A DNA stretch of 64,000 bases. Origin: an uncultured Allomuricauda sp. GTDB taxonomy: Bacteria > Bacteroidota > Bacteroidia > Flavobacteriales > Flavobacteriaceae. Shown here in pieces: positions 43,761 to 53,304 of the stretch. The DNA lies in assembly GCF_947499695.1 (NCBI RefSeq), contig NZ_CANMPQ010000002.1, forward strand, positions 682,001-746,000, written 5' to 3'. Position 1 is the stretch's first letter. The number at the start of each line of letters is the position of its first letter. A program made the translations under genes and the position numbers. A model generated the notes under the pieces. That model searched no databases, had not been told where the DNA came from, and worked only from the letters and a program-made list of their open reading frames with translations.

Positions 43761-44787
43761 TAAAAAGATTTAGCTTTTTCAACCATTTCGTTTTTCTGTC
43801 CAAAAGGAAAATATCCAAAAATAAAAATAAAAGACCTATGCCCAAGAACCACTGAAATTGGTCCTTGTATTCGGCAAATTGCTTGGCCTCGAATTCTTTT
43901 TTGTCCATTTGGTTCAACTGTTCTTTAATATACTCAACCGCTTTTTCGGTATTGGTTCCATCAATATATTCACCGTTACCTTCGCTGGCTATTTCGGATA
44001 GTATGGTTTCATTAAGACGCGTGATTACCACTTCTCCTTGGTTGTCTTTCTTCAAACTTTCAACTACACCATTTCTTTTAATGGGGATAGGTGCTCCCTT
44101 AGGTTTGCCAACACCAATAGTAAAAACTCGAATCCCATTTTGGGTGGCATATTCAACAGCATCAAGAGTGGAACTTTCCGAATGGTCTTCTCCGTCAGAT
44201 ACAATGAACAGCACTCGATTGGTTTGCTCGGCATCATCATAATAAGTGCTGGCAAGGTCAATGGCAGCATTGATTGCAGTTCCTTGTGATGATAGCATAT
44301 TAGTGTTCATGCCTTGTAAGAACATTTTGGCGGCACCATAATCTGTTGTAATAGGCAACTGTGGATATGCCTGACCTGCATAGGCGATAATCCCAATTCG
44401 GTCACTGGCCAATTGATTTATGATCTCTGAGACCAATCTTTTTGCTTTTTCCAATCGATTTGGTGCAATATCCTCGGCCAACATACTTTTGGAAACGTCT
44501 ACGGCAAATACAATGTCAACACCTTCACGTTTGACGGTCTCCAGTTTTGTCCCAATTTTAGGATTTACCAATCCCAAAATAAGAAATGTAAGACCCAATA
44601 AAAGGAAAATCAATTTCAATGCTGGCTTGAAAATAGATTTATTGGGAGCTAATCTTCGCAATAATTTGGTATCAGCAAATTGGCGTTGCGTCTTTTTTTT
44701 CCAGACCTGAAGAAAGAAAAAAGCCAGGGCCATCACCGGGATGATAGCTAAAAGATAGAAATATGCCTTTTCGTCAAGCTGAATCAT
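43741..44787 (-). CDS. batB: BatB: von Willebrand factor A domain membrane protein
   Basis: A 348-residue protein with transmembrane segments at the N-terminus (about 8-26 and 57-76) and the C-terminus. The VWA domain (about 88-290) has the MIDAS metal site DVSKSMLAED, then Thr in the second loop and Asp in FIVSDGEDHSESS. It binds partners through the metal site; in MoxR-type systems such proteins act on complex assembly. It follows batA with a 3-base gap. Confidence 0.92.
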   Translation of the reverse strand: MIQLDEKAYFYLLAIIPVMALAFFFLQVWKKKTQRQFADTKLLRRLAPNKSIFKPALKLIFLLLGLTFLILGLVNPKIGTKLETVKREGVDIVFAVDVSKSMLAEDIAPNRLEKAKRLVSEIINQLASDRIGIIAYAGQAYPQLPITTDYGAAKMFLQGMNTNMLSSQGTAINAAIDLASTYYDDAEQTNRVLFIVSDGEDHSESSTLDAVEYATQNGIRVFTIGVGKPKGAPIPIKRNGVVESLKKDNQGEVVITRLNETILSEIASEGNGEYIDGTNTEKAVEYIKEQLNQMDKKEFEAKQFAEYKDQFQWFLGIGLLFLFLDIFLLDRKTKWLKKLNLFNEHDDA

Positions 44788-44790
44788 ATA

Positions 44791-45789
44791 CTAAATAAAA
44801 CTTTTAAAGATTGAGTTTCGCAGTCCCCATTCTAACAACAACAAAATTCCTGCCAGCAAAATCAGGGGTCTAAACTTTTCCTCATACTTATAATATTTGA
44901 ATTCTTCAATCTCGGTTTTTTCGAGTTTGTTGATTTCATCATAAATTTCTTCCAACTTTTCATTGTCGGTTGCCCGAAAGTACTTTCCGCCAGTATCTTT
45001 GGCGATTTCCTTGAGCAATTTTTCATCAATTTCAACCTGGCGCATTCCATATCTGAAAGTGCCATCTCTATTATAAGCCACTGGCGATAATGCATTTCCA
45101 TTGGTTCCAAGCCCTATTGTATAGGTTTTGATTCCGAACTCAACAGCCAGATCCGCCGCGGTCGAAGGTTCAATAAAGCCTGAATTGTTCACACCATCCG
45201 TCAATAGAATAATTACTTTACTAATAGCTTTGCTCTCTTTTAATCGGTTTACAGAAGTGGCCAATCCCATTCCAATAGCGGTGCCATCCTCCAATTCTCC
45301 ATATGAGATTTCTCGCAGGGCACTTAATACAATTGACTTATCACTTGTAATCGGAGTTTTCGTATAGCTTTCTCCAGCGTACCCCACCAATCCGATACGG
45401 TCATTGGGGCGTTGTTTGATGAAATCCCCTGCCACATCTTTTAATGCTGAAAGTCTGTTGGGCTTTAAATCTCTGGCCAGCATACTTGATGAGACATCGA
45501 TGGCCATTACAATATCGATTCCCTTGGTGGTTTTTGTTCGGGTTGAAATATCTTCAGTTTGCGGTCTGGCTAAAGCGGTTATTATAGCGGCCAAGGCCAA
45601 TAGGCGCAACACAAATAGCAGCGGTTTAAGCTTGGAAGCCAAACTACCAACTGTAAATCCTTTTATGCTCGATATTTTTAGCGAAGGAATTTCTTCTTTT
45701 CGTTTGAAAAAATACCATAGCAAAGCCAATGGGAGCAACAGGAGCAACCAAAAAAACTGTGGATTTGCGAATTCTACATTTTCAAACAT
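44791..45789 (-). CDS. batA: BatA: von Willebrand factor A domain membrane protein
   Basis: A 332-residue protein with two N-terminal transmembrane segments (about 11-26 and 58-77), a VWA domain with MIDAS motif AIDVSSSMLARD at about 95-106 and ILLTDGVNNSGFI later, and a C-terminal membrane segment (FRPLILLAGILLLLEW). Paralogue of BatB. It begins directly after the 545-residue membrane protein gene with no gap. Confidence 0.92.
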   Translation of the reverse strand: MFENVEFANPQFFWLLLLLPLALLWYFFKRKEEIPSLKISSIKGFTVGSLASKLKPLLFVLRLLALAAIITALARPQTEDISTRTKTTKGIDIVMAIDVSSSMLARDLKPNRLSALKDVAGDFIKQRPNDRIGLVGYAGESYTKTPITSDKSIVLSALREISYGELEDGTAIGMGLATSVNRLKESKAISKVIILLTDGVNNSGFIEPSTAADLAVEFGIKTYTIGLGTNGNALSPVAYNRDGTFRYGMRQVEIDEKLLKEIAKDTGGKYFRATDNEKLEEIYDEINKLEKTEIEEFKYYKYEEKFRPLILLAGILLLLEWGLRNSIFKSFI

Positions 45790-47427
45790 TTATACCTGCG
45801 TTTTTACGTCCAACGTACTTAATATTCTTGTCACTATTTCCTCTGCATATTCATCTCCATCCTCCCAAGTCAAGGCTATTTGTTGGATAAATCCTTTTCC
45901 TCCGAACAAGAGAATATTGTATTTTAATCTTTTCGACTTTTGTGTTGCTGGATTTTTAAAATTCCCAGAACCAAACATTTTAAGCCCGGCAACTCCTGAT
46001 TTGGTGGTGAATTCCTCTTGCTTGGTTATTATATTCCTAATACCCACTTGCTCAAAAATACCGAGAGCGGAACCGACAGCTCCTTCAAAATCTGGGTCTC
46101 CTTGATTGTTTTTAAACATCACCGAAGTGCTGCTAATGGACAAATGCTGAATATAGCTTCCGTAAGTAAAAGTTTGCATGTCCTGGATGCTGTCCAAAAT
46201 CTGTTGAGGTATTTCCAACTCTTGCCTTACGAGAACATCGGGAGTTTCTAAATCTATAGGTGGATAACCGTATGAACTTGTCACCCATTCGCCCTCCAAT
46301 AGCTCCTTGGTTGGGTGTCCAATAACAGTATCCTTAACTTCCTTGAATCCGTAGTAGGCAATTGAAAACGCCCCTCCTAAAAACAAAATTCCAACAAAGA
46401 TGGCAGCAGCCCAATAGATTTTTTTTCGTTGCTTTTTCTTGGCCAATTCTTCCAGGTACTCCTCCGTAAGCATTAATTCTTCTTCCGTTGGCTCAGGAAG
46501 TGCATCATGGGTTTTTACCACAATCTGTTCCACCAGTTTTCTATCTTCCTCCGCAGTTGAGGTCGGCGGTTTTGATTTGGCAAATTTGACCAAATCAGCT
46601 GTTTCGAGTATTTTTTGGAATTGGACTATGGTATCATCTTCCAATTTGAGCTCACCGGCATCTTTAAGCATTTCTAGCTTGGCAATTAACTGCCCTGTAG
46701 TACTTTCCATGGCGGAAACATGTACATCTTCTTCCAAATAGGAGCGAACAATATCAGTAAGCTCTGAATAGTATTTTTTGTACTCATCTTGGATGAGATA
46801 TCTGGAGTTTTCCAAACGCTTTAGTTCTAACAATGCGCGGTCGTATGGAGGTAGCAAAGCTTCTTTTTCTTCTTCAGTCAACGGCTTCTTTCTTAAAAAG
46901 AACCAATAGACCAGTCCGCCTACAATAAGAAGTCCTAAGAGAATAAAAAGAATCCACATCCATATTTTAGCATAGCTTTTTTCAACCTGAATCAGAGGTT
47001 TGATGTCGAACATTTTCTGCTTAGTGGTGTCGACCACCACATCGGCAACCTTAATCTGGAATGAATCTGTTAAAAATGGCTGTTCGTTTATGGCAATACG
47101 TTGTGGAGGTATGGTGTAAGCGCCACTATCAAATTGTGTTAGGGCGTATACTTTTTGAAGAATAACTTTATTTTGATTTTTCACGGTATCCTTCATGATC
47201 GCCTCCACCGTTTCTAACGGAGAGAAGGTTTGTCCTTCTGGGAAATGGACAATGTTCAGAGAATCTGTTTCAACAGTTACCGTATATCGAATTTGTTCTC
47301 CTATTTTAATGGAAGTGGTATCAACTTTTGCTGACACTTTAGAACCATCTTGCGAAAATCCAAGGAAGGGCAGGAGCAATATTGCTGCTACAATTACCAA
47401 GTTGTATTTTAAACCTTGCACGCTCAT
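45790..47427 (-). CDS. Bat operon membrane protein, function unknown
   Basis: A 545-residue protein with a signal peptide (LLPFLGFSQ), a BatD-like extracytoplasmic beta domain (KVDTTSIKIGEQIRYTVTVE), a transmembrane helix at about 155-176, and a cytoplasmic helical region with PYDRALLELKRLENSRYL and YYSELTDIVRSYLEE, reminiscent of DUF4381-type proteins. A second transmembrane helix lies near 335-358 and a long soluble C-terminal domain follows. Genes of this kind sit between DUF58 and batA in Flavobacteriaceae, but I know no assigned role. Its start overlaps the DUF58 stop. Confidence 0.82.
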   Translation of the reverse strand: MSVQGLKYNLVIVAAILLLPFLGFSQDGSKVSAKVDTTSIKIGEQIRYTVTVETDSLNIVHFPEGQTFSPLETVEAIMKDTVKNQNKVILQKVYALTQFDSGAYTIPPQRIAINEQPFLTDSFQIKVADVVVDTTKQKMFDIKPLIQVEKSYAKIWMWILFILLGLLIVGGLVYWFFLRKKPLTEEEKEALLPPYDRALLELKRLENSRYLIQDEYKKYYSELTDIVRSYLEEDVHVSAMESTTGQLIAKLEMLKDAGELKLEDDTIVQFQKILETADLVKFAKSKPPTSTAEEDRKLVEQIVVKTHDALPEPTEEELMLTEEYLEELAKKKQRKKIYWAAAIFVGILFLGGAFSIAYYGFKEVKDTVIGHPTKELLEGEWVTSSYGYPPIDLETPDVLVRQELEIPQQILDSIQDMQTFTYGSYIQHLSISSTSVMFKNNQGDPDFEGAVGSALGIFEQVGIRNIITKQEEFTTKSGVAGLKMFGSGNFKNPATQKSKRLKYNILLFGGKGFIQQIALTWEDGDEYAEEIVTRILSTLDVKTQV

Positions 47428-48302
47428 TACCCCCTTCGTTTAAAATAACCCAACAATTTTTTTACGTAGCTTTCGTCCACTCTACAGTTGATGACTCCTG
47501 AACCCGATTTTGTAAAAGAATCCTGAAAGTAGTCCACTTTTTCCTGGTGAAATTTTCCGTAGGCATTGCGCACTTTTTTAGAGCGGGTGTTCACTAATTG
47601 AAGTAATCCGGTCTCCGCATCCTGCATTTGAACCATTCCTAAATTCGGAATGGACTCCTCTCGCTCGTCAAATATCCTGATACCCGTTACATCGTGTTTA
47701 TTTCCCACAATACGAAGGGTATTGTCATAATCATCGGCTATAAAATCAGAAAGCACAAAGACAATGGCCTTTTTCTTCATTACATTGGTCAAGAACTTTA
47801 AGGCTTCCGCAATATTGGTCTCACTGCTTTTTGGAGAAAACTCTAAAAGTTCGCGTATGATTCGTAGCACATGACTTTTTCCTTTTTTAGGAGGAATAAA
47901 GAGTTCAACTTCATCAGAAAACAAGATTAAACCTACTTTGTCATTATTCTGCATGGCTGAAAAAGCCAAGGTGGCCGAGATTTCGGTAATGACTTCTTTT
48001 TTAAATTGGTTTGAGGTTCCGAAGAGCTCTGATCCACTTACATCAGCCATCAACATCATGGTGAGCTCGCGTTCTTCTTCAAAAACTTTTACATAAGGTT
48101 CGTTGTAGCGGGCGGTAACGTTCCAGTCGATACTTCTAACATCATCACCAAACTGATATTGGCGAACCTCACTGAAGGTCATACCCCTACCTTTAAAGGT
48201 AGAGTGGTATTCTCCACCAAAAATATGGTCAGAGAGACGTCTCGTCTTTATCTCGATTTTACGTACCTTCTTAAGTAGCTCTTTTGTATCCATTTGGTTC
48301 AA
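47427..48302 (-). CDS. DUF58 domain protein of the MoxR/Bat operon
   Basis: A 291-residue soluble protein; ATG 48293 (MDTKELLKK) is a second possible start. The DUF58 signature EYHSTFKGRGMTFSEVRQY and RSIDWNVTARYNEPYVKVFEEER are at about 32-80, shown in pieces. A VWA-like fold follows, with DVSGS in the metal-site position and FVLSDFIADD later. DUF58 proteins almost always accompany MoxR ATPases and are likely adaptors. It is 61 bases downstream of the MoxR gene. Confidence 0.93.
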   Translation of the reverse strand: MNQMDTKELLKKVRKIEIKTRRLSDHIFGGEYHSTFKGRGMTFSEVRQYQFGDDVRSIDWNVTARYNEPYVKVFEEERELTMMLMADVSGSELFGTSNQFKKEVITEISATLAFSAMQNNDKVGLILFSDEVELFIPPKKGKSHVLRIIRELLEFSPKSSETNIAEALKFLTNVMKKKAIVFVLSDFIADDYDNTLRIVGNKHDVTGIRIFDEREESIPNLGMVQMQDAETGLLQLVNTRSKKVRNAYGKFHQEKVDYFQDSFTKSGSGVINCRVDESYVKKLLGYFKRRG

Positions 48303-48363
48303 AGAAATATGGCGTTCTTGTCACAGTTTTTAGCTGGTCAGCCCTAACAAGAAATGTTGAACC

Positions 48364-49365
48364 CTAAGGTACTTCTACCTCGTTTACAATCTTATTTATT
48401 ATCTCTTCGGAAGTGATATTCTCAGCTTCGGCTTCATAGGTTATCCCAATACGATGCCTTAGCACATCATGAACTACCGCTCTGACGTCTTCCGGAACAA
48501 CATATCCTCTTCTTTTTATAAATGCATAGCATTTTGAAGCATTGGCCAAATTGATGCTCCCTCTTGGAGATGCACCAAAACTGATAAGGGGTTTTAAACT
48601 TTCAAGATTGTATTTTTCTGGATAACGGGTAGCAAATACCAGATCCAAAATATATTTTTCAATTTTTTCGTCCATGTAAACATCCTGAACCGCTTCTTGG
48701 GCACTTAAAATTTGCTTTAGCGTAATTACAGGTTTTACTGGCTCGTTTGACCCACTTAAATTTTGTCTGATGATCAACTGCTCTTCATTCAGTTTTGGAT
48801 AATCAATTACAGTTTTAAGCATAAAACGGTCCACTTGAGCTTCGGGCAGTGGATAGGTTCCTTCTTGCTCAACAGGGTTTTGCGTCGCCATTACCAAGAA
48901 TGGAGCCTCTAACTTAAAAGTCTCATCGCCAATGGTAACTTGTTTTTCCTGCATTGCCTCAAGGAGTGCGGATTGCACTTTTGCAGGCGCTCGGTTAATC
49001 TCATCTGCTAATACGAAATTTGCGAAAATAGGACCCTTTTTAATGGAAAAGTCATTCTCCTTCATGTTATAAATCAAGGTTCCCACCACATCCGCTGGAA
49101 GCAAATCAGGAGTAAATTGAATTCTACTAAAATCGCCTTTTACCGCTTTTGCCAAGGTATTAATGGCCAAGGTCTTTGCAAGCCCGGGAACACCTTCCAA
49201 TAATATGTGGCCTTTTCCCAAAAGCCCTATTAGTAAGCGTTCTACCATATGTTTTTGGCCTACAATGGCCTTGTTCATCTCGTGTGTAAGGAGGTCAATA
49301 AAAGCACTTTCCTTAGCAATTTTTTCATTCACAGCACTAATATCAATAGTAGTGTTTTCTTCCAT
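48364..49365 (-). CDS. MoxR family AAA+ ATPase
   Basis: A 333-residue AAA+ ATPase at the head of the Bat operon. Walker A LLEGVPGLAKTLA at about 55-67, Walker B VLADEINRAPAKVQ at about 117-130, sensor 1 VMATQNPVEQEGTYPLPEAQ at about 157-176 and a sensor 2 arginine in SFGASPRGSI. MoxR proteins use ATP to mature metal-containing or VWA-linked complexes. The operon promoter should lie in the 157-base gap to the divergent aldo/keto reductase gene. Confidence 0.94.
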   Translation of the reverse strand: MEENTTIDISAVNEKIAKESAFIDLLTHEMNKAIVGQKHMVERLLIGLLGKGHILLEGVPGLAKTLAINTLAKAVKGDFSRIQFTPDLLPADVVGTLIYNMKENDFSIKKGPIFANFVLADEINRAPAKVQSALLEAMQEKQVTIGDETFKLEAPFLVMATQNPVEQEGTYPLPEAQVDRFMLKTVIDYPKLNEEQLIIRQNLSGSNEPVKPVITLKQILSAQEAVQDVYMDEKIEKYILDLVFATRYPEKYNLESLKPLISFGASPRGSINLANASKCYAFIKRRGYVVPEDVRAVVHDVLRHRIGITYEAEAENITSEEIINKIVNEVEVP

Positions 49366-49522
49366 ACAAATAATAATTGTAAAGTGTTAATGTCAGTGTT
49401 TTTCTAAGAAGTGCAAAATGAAAATTAATTTAAAATCCACCTGTTAATTAATGGTTAAAAAAAACGCTGAACCCCTAGTTTTATGAAGGATTTAAGGGTT
49501 TAATTTTATAATTTCATTCTTT

Positions 49523-50395
49523 ATGCAACATACGAATAATTATTCAAGAATTATAGCCGGGGCTATGACTTGGGGAAGTTGGGGCAAGAAACTTTCCAAA
49601 AATCAAATAATCGACCTGATGGGTCATTGTATTTCAAACGGAATCACCACCTTTGACCATGCCGATATTTATGGAGATTATACTACCGAAGCGGATTTTG
49701 GTGAAGCCTTTGGCGAAAGCGGTGTTCAGAGGGAGAATATTCAAATTATTAGCAAATGCGGTATTCAAATGACATCAGGGAGGAAAAACCGGGTGAAACA
49801 TTATGAATACAGCAAGGATTATATTACTTGGTCGGTTGAGGAATCTTTAAAGAAACTACATACAGAATATTTGGACCTTCTGCTTTTGCATAGGCCAAGC
49901 CCTTTAATGCAGCCTGATGAAATTGCCGAAGCAATAACCCAATTAAAGGGTGATGGTAAAATAAAGGAATTCGGAGTTTCCAATTTTACCCCATCACAGA
50001 TTGCAATGTTGGAAAACACAATTCCGGTATCGGCCAATCAAGTTGAGTTTTCATTGACCCATGATACTCCTATGTATAATGGCACTTTTGATGATTGTAT
50101 ATCTAGGAAAAGAATGACCATGGCCTGGAGTCCGTTAGGGAGTGTTTATAGGGAGGACAGTGAGCAAACCAAACGAATCAAAGCAAAATTGACAGAACTT
50201 TGCGAAAAGTACGATGTAGAGGAAAGTCAACTGCTGTTGGCTTGGATATTAAAACACCCATCTAGGGTGCACCCCGTAATTGGAACCACTAATAAAGACA
50301 GAATTGAACTATCTGCTAAAGCAATAAAGATTGATTTGGACCTACAAGATTGGTTTGAACTTTTGGAGGCAAGTCAAGGAAATAGCGTGCCATAA
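49523..50395 (+). CDS. Aldo/keto reductase (YdhF type)
   Basis: A 290-residue TIM-barrel NADPH-dependent oxidoreductase. Catalytic set: Asp in TFDHADIYGDY, Tyr in the same motif, Lys in IISKCGIQ, His in LLLLHRPSPLMQP. The Asn/Gln/Glu run SANQVEFSLTH and the C-terminal cofactor part HPVIGTTNKDRIE match YdhF-like members. Substrate unknown. First gene of a three-gene plus-strand group. Confidence 0.92.
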   Translation: MQHTNNYSRIIAGAMTWGSWGKKLSKNQIIDLMGHCISNGITTFDHADIYGDYTTEADFGEAFGESGVQRENIQIISKCGIQMTSGRKNRVKHYEYSKDYITWSVEESLKKLHTEYLDLLLLHRPSPLMQPDEIAEAITQLKGDGKIKEFGVSNFTPSQIAMLENTIPVSANQVEFSLTHDTPMYNGTFDDCISRKRMTMAWSPLGSVYREDSEQTKRIKAKLTELCEKYDVEESQLLLAWILKHPSRVHPVIGTTNKDRIELSAKAIKIDLDLQDWFELLEASQGNSVP

Positions 50396-50404
50396 AAATA
50401 TCAT

Positions 50405-51166
50405 ATGGAAGAGAAAAAAACAGCATTCATTACAGGTGCTACGAGTGGCATCGGAAAGGCGACAGCACAACTGTTGGCGAAGCAGGGATTTAATTTAGTC
50501 ATTTGTGGCAGAAGACAGGATAGGCTTGATGCCTTAAAAGATGAGCTAGGCAAGACAACATCGGTTCACAGTTTAAACTTTGATGTTCGTGACAAGGAAG
50601 CAGTTCACAAAGCCGCCGAGTCACTTCCTGAGGACTTTTCGCAAATAGATATCTTGATTAACAATGCTGGAAACGCCCATGGGTTGGATTATATAGATCA
50701 GGGAAGTACTGACGATTGGGATGCTATGCTAGACATTAATGTGAAAGGGTTGCTATATGTATCCAATGCAATTTTGCCTCAAATGGTGGAACGAAAGACG
50801 GGCCATATTATCAATATTGGTTCAACCGCTGGGAAGGAAGTTTATCCCAAAGGCAACGTATATTGTGCAAGCAAACATGCTGTAGATGCTATTAACCAGG
50901 GCATGCGTTTGGATTTAAACGAACATGGCATCCGGGTAGGCGCAATAAACCCAGGTTTGGTGGAAACAGAATTTAGTGATGTTCGCTTTAAAGGAGATTC
51001 AAATAAAGCAGATAAGGTTTATAAGGGATATCAACCATTGAAGCCTCAAGACATTGCAGAAATCATTCATTTTGCCATTTCTAGACCTTATCATGTCAAT
51101 ATTGCAGATTTGGTGGTAATGCCTACCGCCCAAGCGAGTAGTACTATTGTGAAGAAAGAATTATGA
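50405..51166 (+). CDS. Short-chain dehydrogenase/reductase (YdfG type)
   Basis: A 253-residue SDR. Rossmann motif ITGATSGIGKAT at about 9-20, NNAGNAHG at about 87-94, catalytic Ser in NIGSTAGKEV, Tyr and Lys in YCASKHAVDAI, then NPGLVETEFS. The sequence is closest to the 3-hydroxy acid/serine dehydrogenase YdfG group, NADP-dependent. It starts 9 bases after the aldo/keto reductase gene, and its TGA overlaps the ATG of the next gene. Confidence 0.93.
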   Translation: MEEKKTAFITGATSGIGKATAQLLAKQGFNLVICGRRQDRLDALKDELGKTTSVHSLNFDVRDKEAVHKAAESLPEDFSQIDILINNAGNAHGLDYIDQGSTDDWDAMLDINVKGLLYVSNAILPQMVERKTGHIINIGSTAGKEVYPKGNVYCASKHAVDAINQGMRLDLNEHGIRVGAINPGLVETEFSDVRFKGDSNKADKVYKGYQPLKPQDIAEIIHFAISRPYHVNIADLVVMPTAQASSTIVKKEL

Positions 51167-52299
51167 TCAACAAACGCCTATTGGTCAAAAATCTTTTGGC
51201 TCATAATGACGAGAACAGTTTTTATGACAAAAAGCGTTTTATTTCCATTGGTGAAAAAGAAGGTAAGGCCAAATTTTTAAAACATGTTTGTGCCTTAGCC
51301 AATAGTAACCCCAAAAACAACTCCTTCATTGTTGTAGGAGTGGAAGATGCCGATAATGAAATTGTTGGGGTTGATTTCTTTGATGACAGCAAGATTCAAA
51401 ACTTGGTAAATGCTTACTTGGATAACCCTCCAATAATTTCTTATGAGAATATTCCCTTTCCTCATCTGCCTGAAGGAAAGGTGGTTGGCTTGGTCACTAT
51501 TAAATCGAATGGAAAGGTTTGCGCACTACGGAAAAATATATGGAAGTACTATGGCGGTGCAGTGTTTTTTAGAGAAGGGAGTATAAGTCTTCCCAAGGCA
51601 TTCGATATTGAGTTAAAAGATATTAATTCAGAAGCCGTTGCAATAATAGAGCAACATGCCCGAAACAATATTGAGTTAACTCTAGATGCCGTAATCAACT
51701 TTATTAATACGCGACATGCTGATTTGACCCGTGACTACAAGGTTTTTAAAGAACAATTTGTGGTTTGCTGGGCAGGAAACAAAAAAGTTGCAAAGAACAA
51801 AACCTATTACTCTCGGGTCGATATTGAGCTAATCAATGAACAGGTGAAACTGTTTTATTCAGCCCTTGATGAAATCACAATCACCTATAATGAAGATTCC
51901 TTTAGCATGATGGAATTTGTGCAGTTGGGACTTGGGACACAGCAGAGGTATTACCCATTGGAAGAAATGGTGATCACATTTTCAGAGAATGGAAAATATA
52001 GCATCAATAGCAAACTGGTCTTTGACCCTCCTCAATACGATAAGAAGACCTTGTACCATGTACTGAATTCCAACAATTCACTACTGCAAAAATTAAAAAA
52101 CAAGATTGCCCTGAATAAAACCGAAGCGGATGACCTTACTCATTTACCTGCCACGTATCTTATATGTTATTTGAACGGTTTTGAGGAAGCAAAGGAACAA
52201 ATGGAGTCGGCGAGGGCTATCTTAAAGGCCCATAATAAGATGGTTTACCAATCCTTAAAAGAATCATTGAGAATACTTAGAAAAGTAAGGTATAATTAA
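51163..52299 (+). CDS. Schlafen/AlbA_2-like ATP-binding protein
   Basis: A 378-residue soluble protein. Residues about 15-150 look like an AlbA_2 (Schlafen-type) domain: ENSFYDKKRFISIG, EGKAKFLKHVCALANSNP and NSFIVVGVEDADNEIVGVD, then an alpha/beta part with VGLVTIKSNGKV and FFREGSISLP. The C-terminal 230 residues are not recognised. AlbA_2 proteins bind nucleic acid or nucleotides and occur in regulators and defence proteins. It is coupled by an ATGA overlap to an SDR gene, so it may act in the same process. Function open. Confidence 0.78.
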   Translation: MINKRLLVKNLLAHNDENSFYDKKRFISIGEKEGKAKFLKHVCALANSNPKNNSFIVVGVEDADNEIVGVDFFDDSKIQNLVNAYLDNPPIISYENIPFPHLPEGKVVGLVTIKSNGKVCALRKNIWKYYGGAVFFREGSISLPKAFDIELKDINSEAVAIIEQHARNNIELTLDAVINFINTRHADLTRDYKVFKEQFVVCWAGNKKVAKNKTYYSRVDIELINEQVKLFYSALDEITITYNEDSFSMMEFVQLGLGTQQRYYPLEEMVITFSENGKYSINSKLVFDPPQYDKKTLYHVLNSNNSLLQKLKNKIALNKTEADDLTHLPATYLICYLNGFEEAKEQMESARAILKAHNKMVYQSLKESLRILRKVRYN

Positions 52300-52313
52300 T
52301 TCAACTTAGAAAG

Positions 52314-53258
52314 TTATAATCCAAGTTCCGCTTTGTTTGGTAGCGCTATGATGGCCCCATAATTTGTGGTGGTAATTGCCCCTGCTTTGTTGGCTATTTC
52401 GACCATTTTTAAAAGAATGTCCGTGCTTTCAAAAATCTGTTCAAAATTGTCAAGGTTGGCTATCTGGTAGAGTAGACAACCTATAAATGCGTCACCTGCA
52501 CCTGTTGTGTCCACAGGTTTAACTGGAATACTGGGAATCATGGTTTGATTTGCTCCTATACTTAAAAGAGTACCTTCTTTGCCCAATGTAACTGCAATGA
52601 TTCTTGCTCCAACATCGTGCAGTACATTACAAGCTTGATACACATCCTCTTTTCCAGATAAAATCTGTGCTTCCTCCAAGCTGAATTTACATAGGTGCGA
52701 TTTTTCAATAAAAGGCATACATTTTTTAATGAACTTCTGTTCATTATCCTTCCAAAGATCTTGTCTAAAATTGGGATCAAAGCTGATAAACATTTCCTTG
52801 GTCAGGGCATCAAACAGGTATTTGCCATAGGTCATCTCCAAACTGCCTCCAAGTAGGGCCGTGGCCGCTCCAAGGTGCATCAAATTTCCATGAAAATTTT
52901 TGCGAAGGGCTGGGTCGTAGGTCAATTCCTTATCGGCACCCCGACTAAACACAAAGTCACGTTCCCCATCCTCTGCCAAAGAGACAAAAGCCAAAGTGGT
53001 AAAGGTTTCAAAGGTTTGGGCCATGGAAATATCCACCCTCTGATCTTTAAGGACATTCAATAAAAAATTACCAAAAGGATCGTTGCCAACACTGCCGATA
53101 AAGAAACTTTTGCCACCAAGTTTTGAAATGGCGCAGGCTACATTGGCAGGAGCACCGCCTGCTTTTTTTGTAAAAGTAATAGCTTTTGAAAGGTCGTTTC
53201 CTTGTTTTTCCGCTACAAAATCAATCAATAGCTCCCCTACACAAAATACTTTTTTCAT
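52314..53258 (-). CDS. PfkB family carbohydrate kinase (fructokinase-like)
   Basis: A 314-residue kinase started at ATG 53258 (MKKVFCVGELLIDFVAEK), as the longer frame is not family-like. The N-terminal GGAPANVACAISKLGG at about 34-49 and the C-terminal DTTGAGDAFIGCLLY at about 247-261 are the two PfkB signatures with catalytic Asp. The order of motifs and CVGELLIDF favour fructokinase. No sugar-uptake genes are nearby. Confidence 0.9.
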   Translation of the reverse strand: MKKVFCVGELLIDFVAEKQGNDLSKAITFTKKAGGAPANVACAISKLGGKSFFIGSVGNDPFGNFLLNVLKDQRVDISMAQTFETFTTLAFVSLAEDGERDFVFSRGADKELTYDPALRKNFHGNLMHLGAATALLGGSLEMTYGKYLFDALTKEMFISFDPNFRQDLWKDNEQKFIKKCMPFIEKSHLCKFSLEEAQILSGKEDVYQACNVLHDVGARIIAVTLGKEGTLLSIGANQTMIPSIPVKPVDTTGAGDAFIGCLLYQIANLDNFEQIFESTDILLKMVEIANKAGAITTTNYGAIIALPNKAELGL

Positions 53259-53304
53259 CCCAGAATTGAAGATTAAGCTTTCTAATGTAAGGAGAAAAAA
53301 GGTG

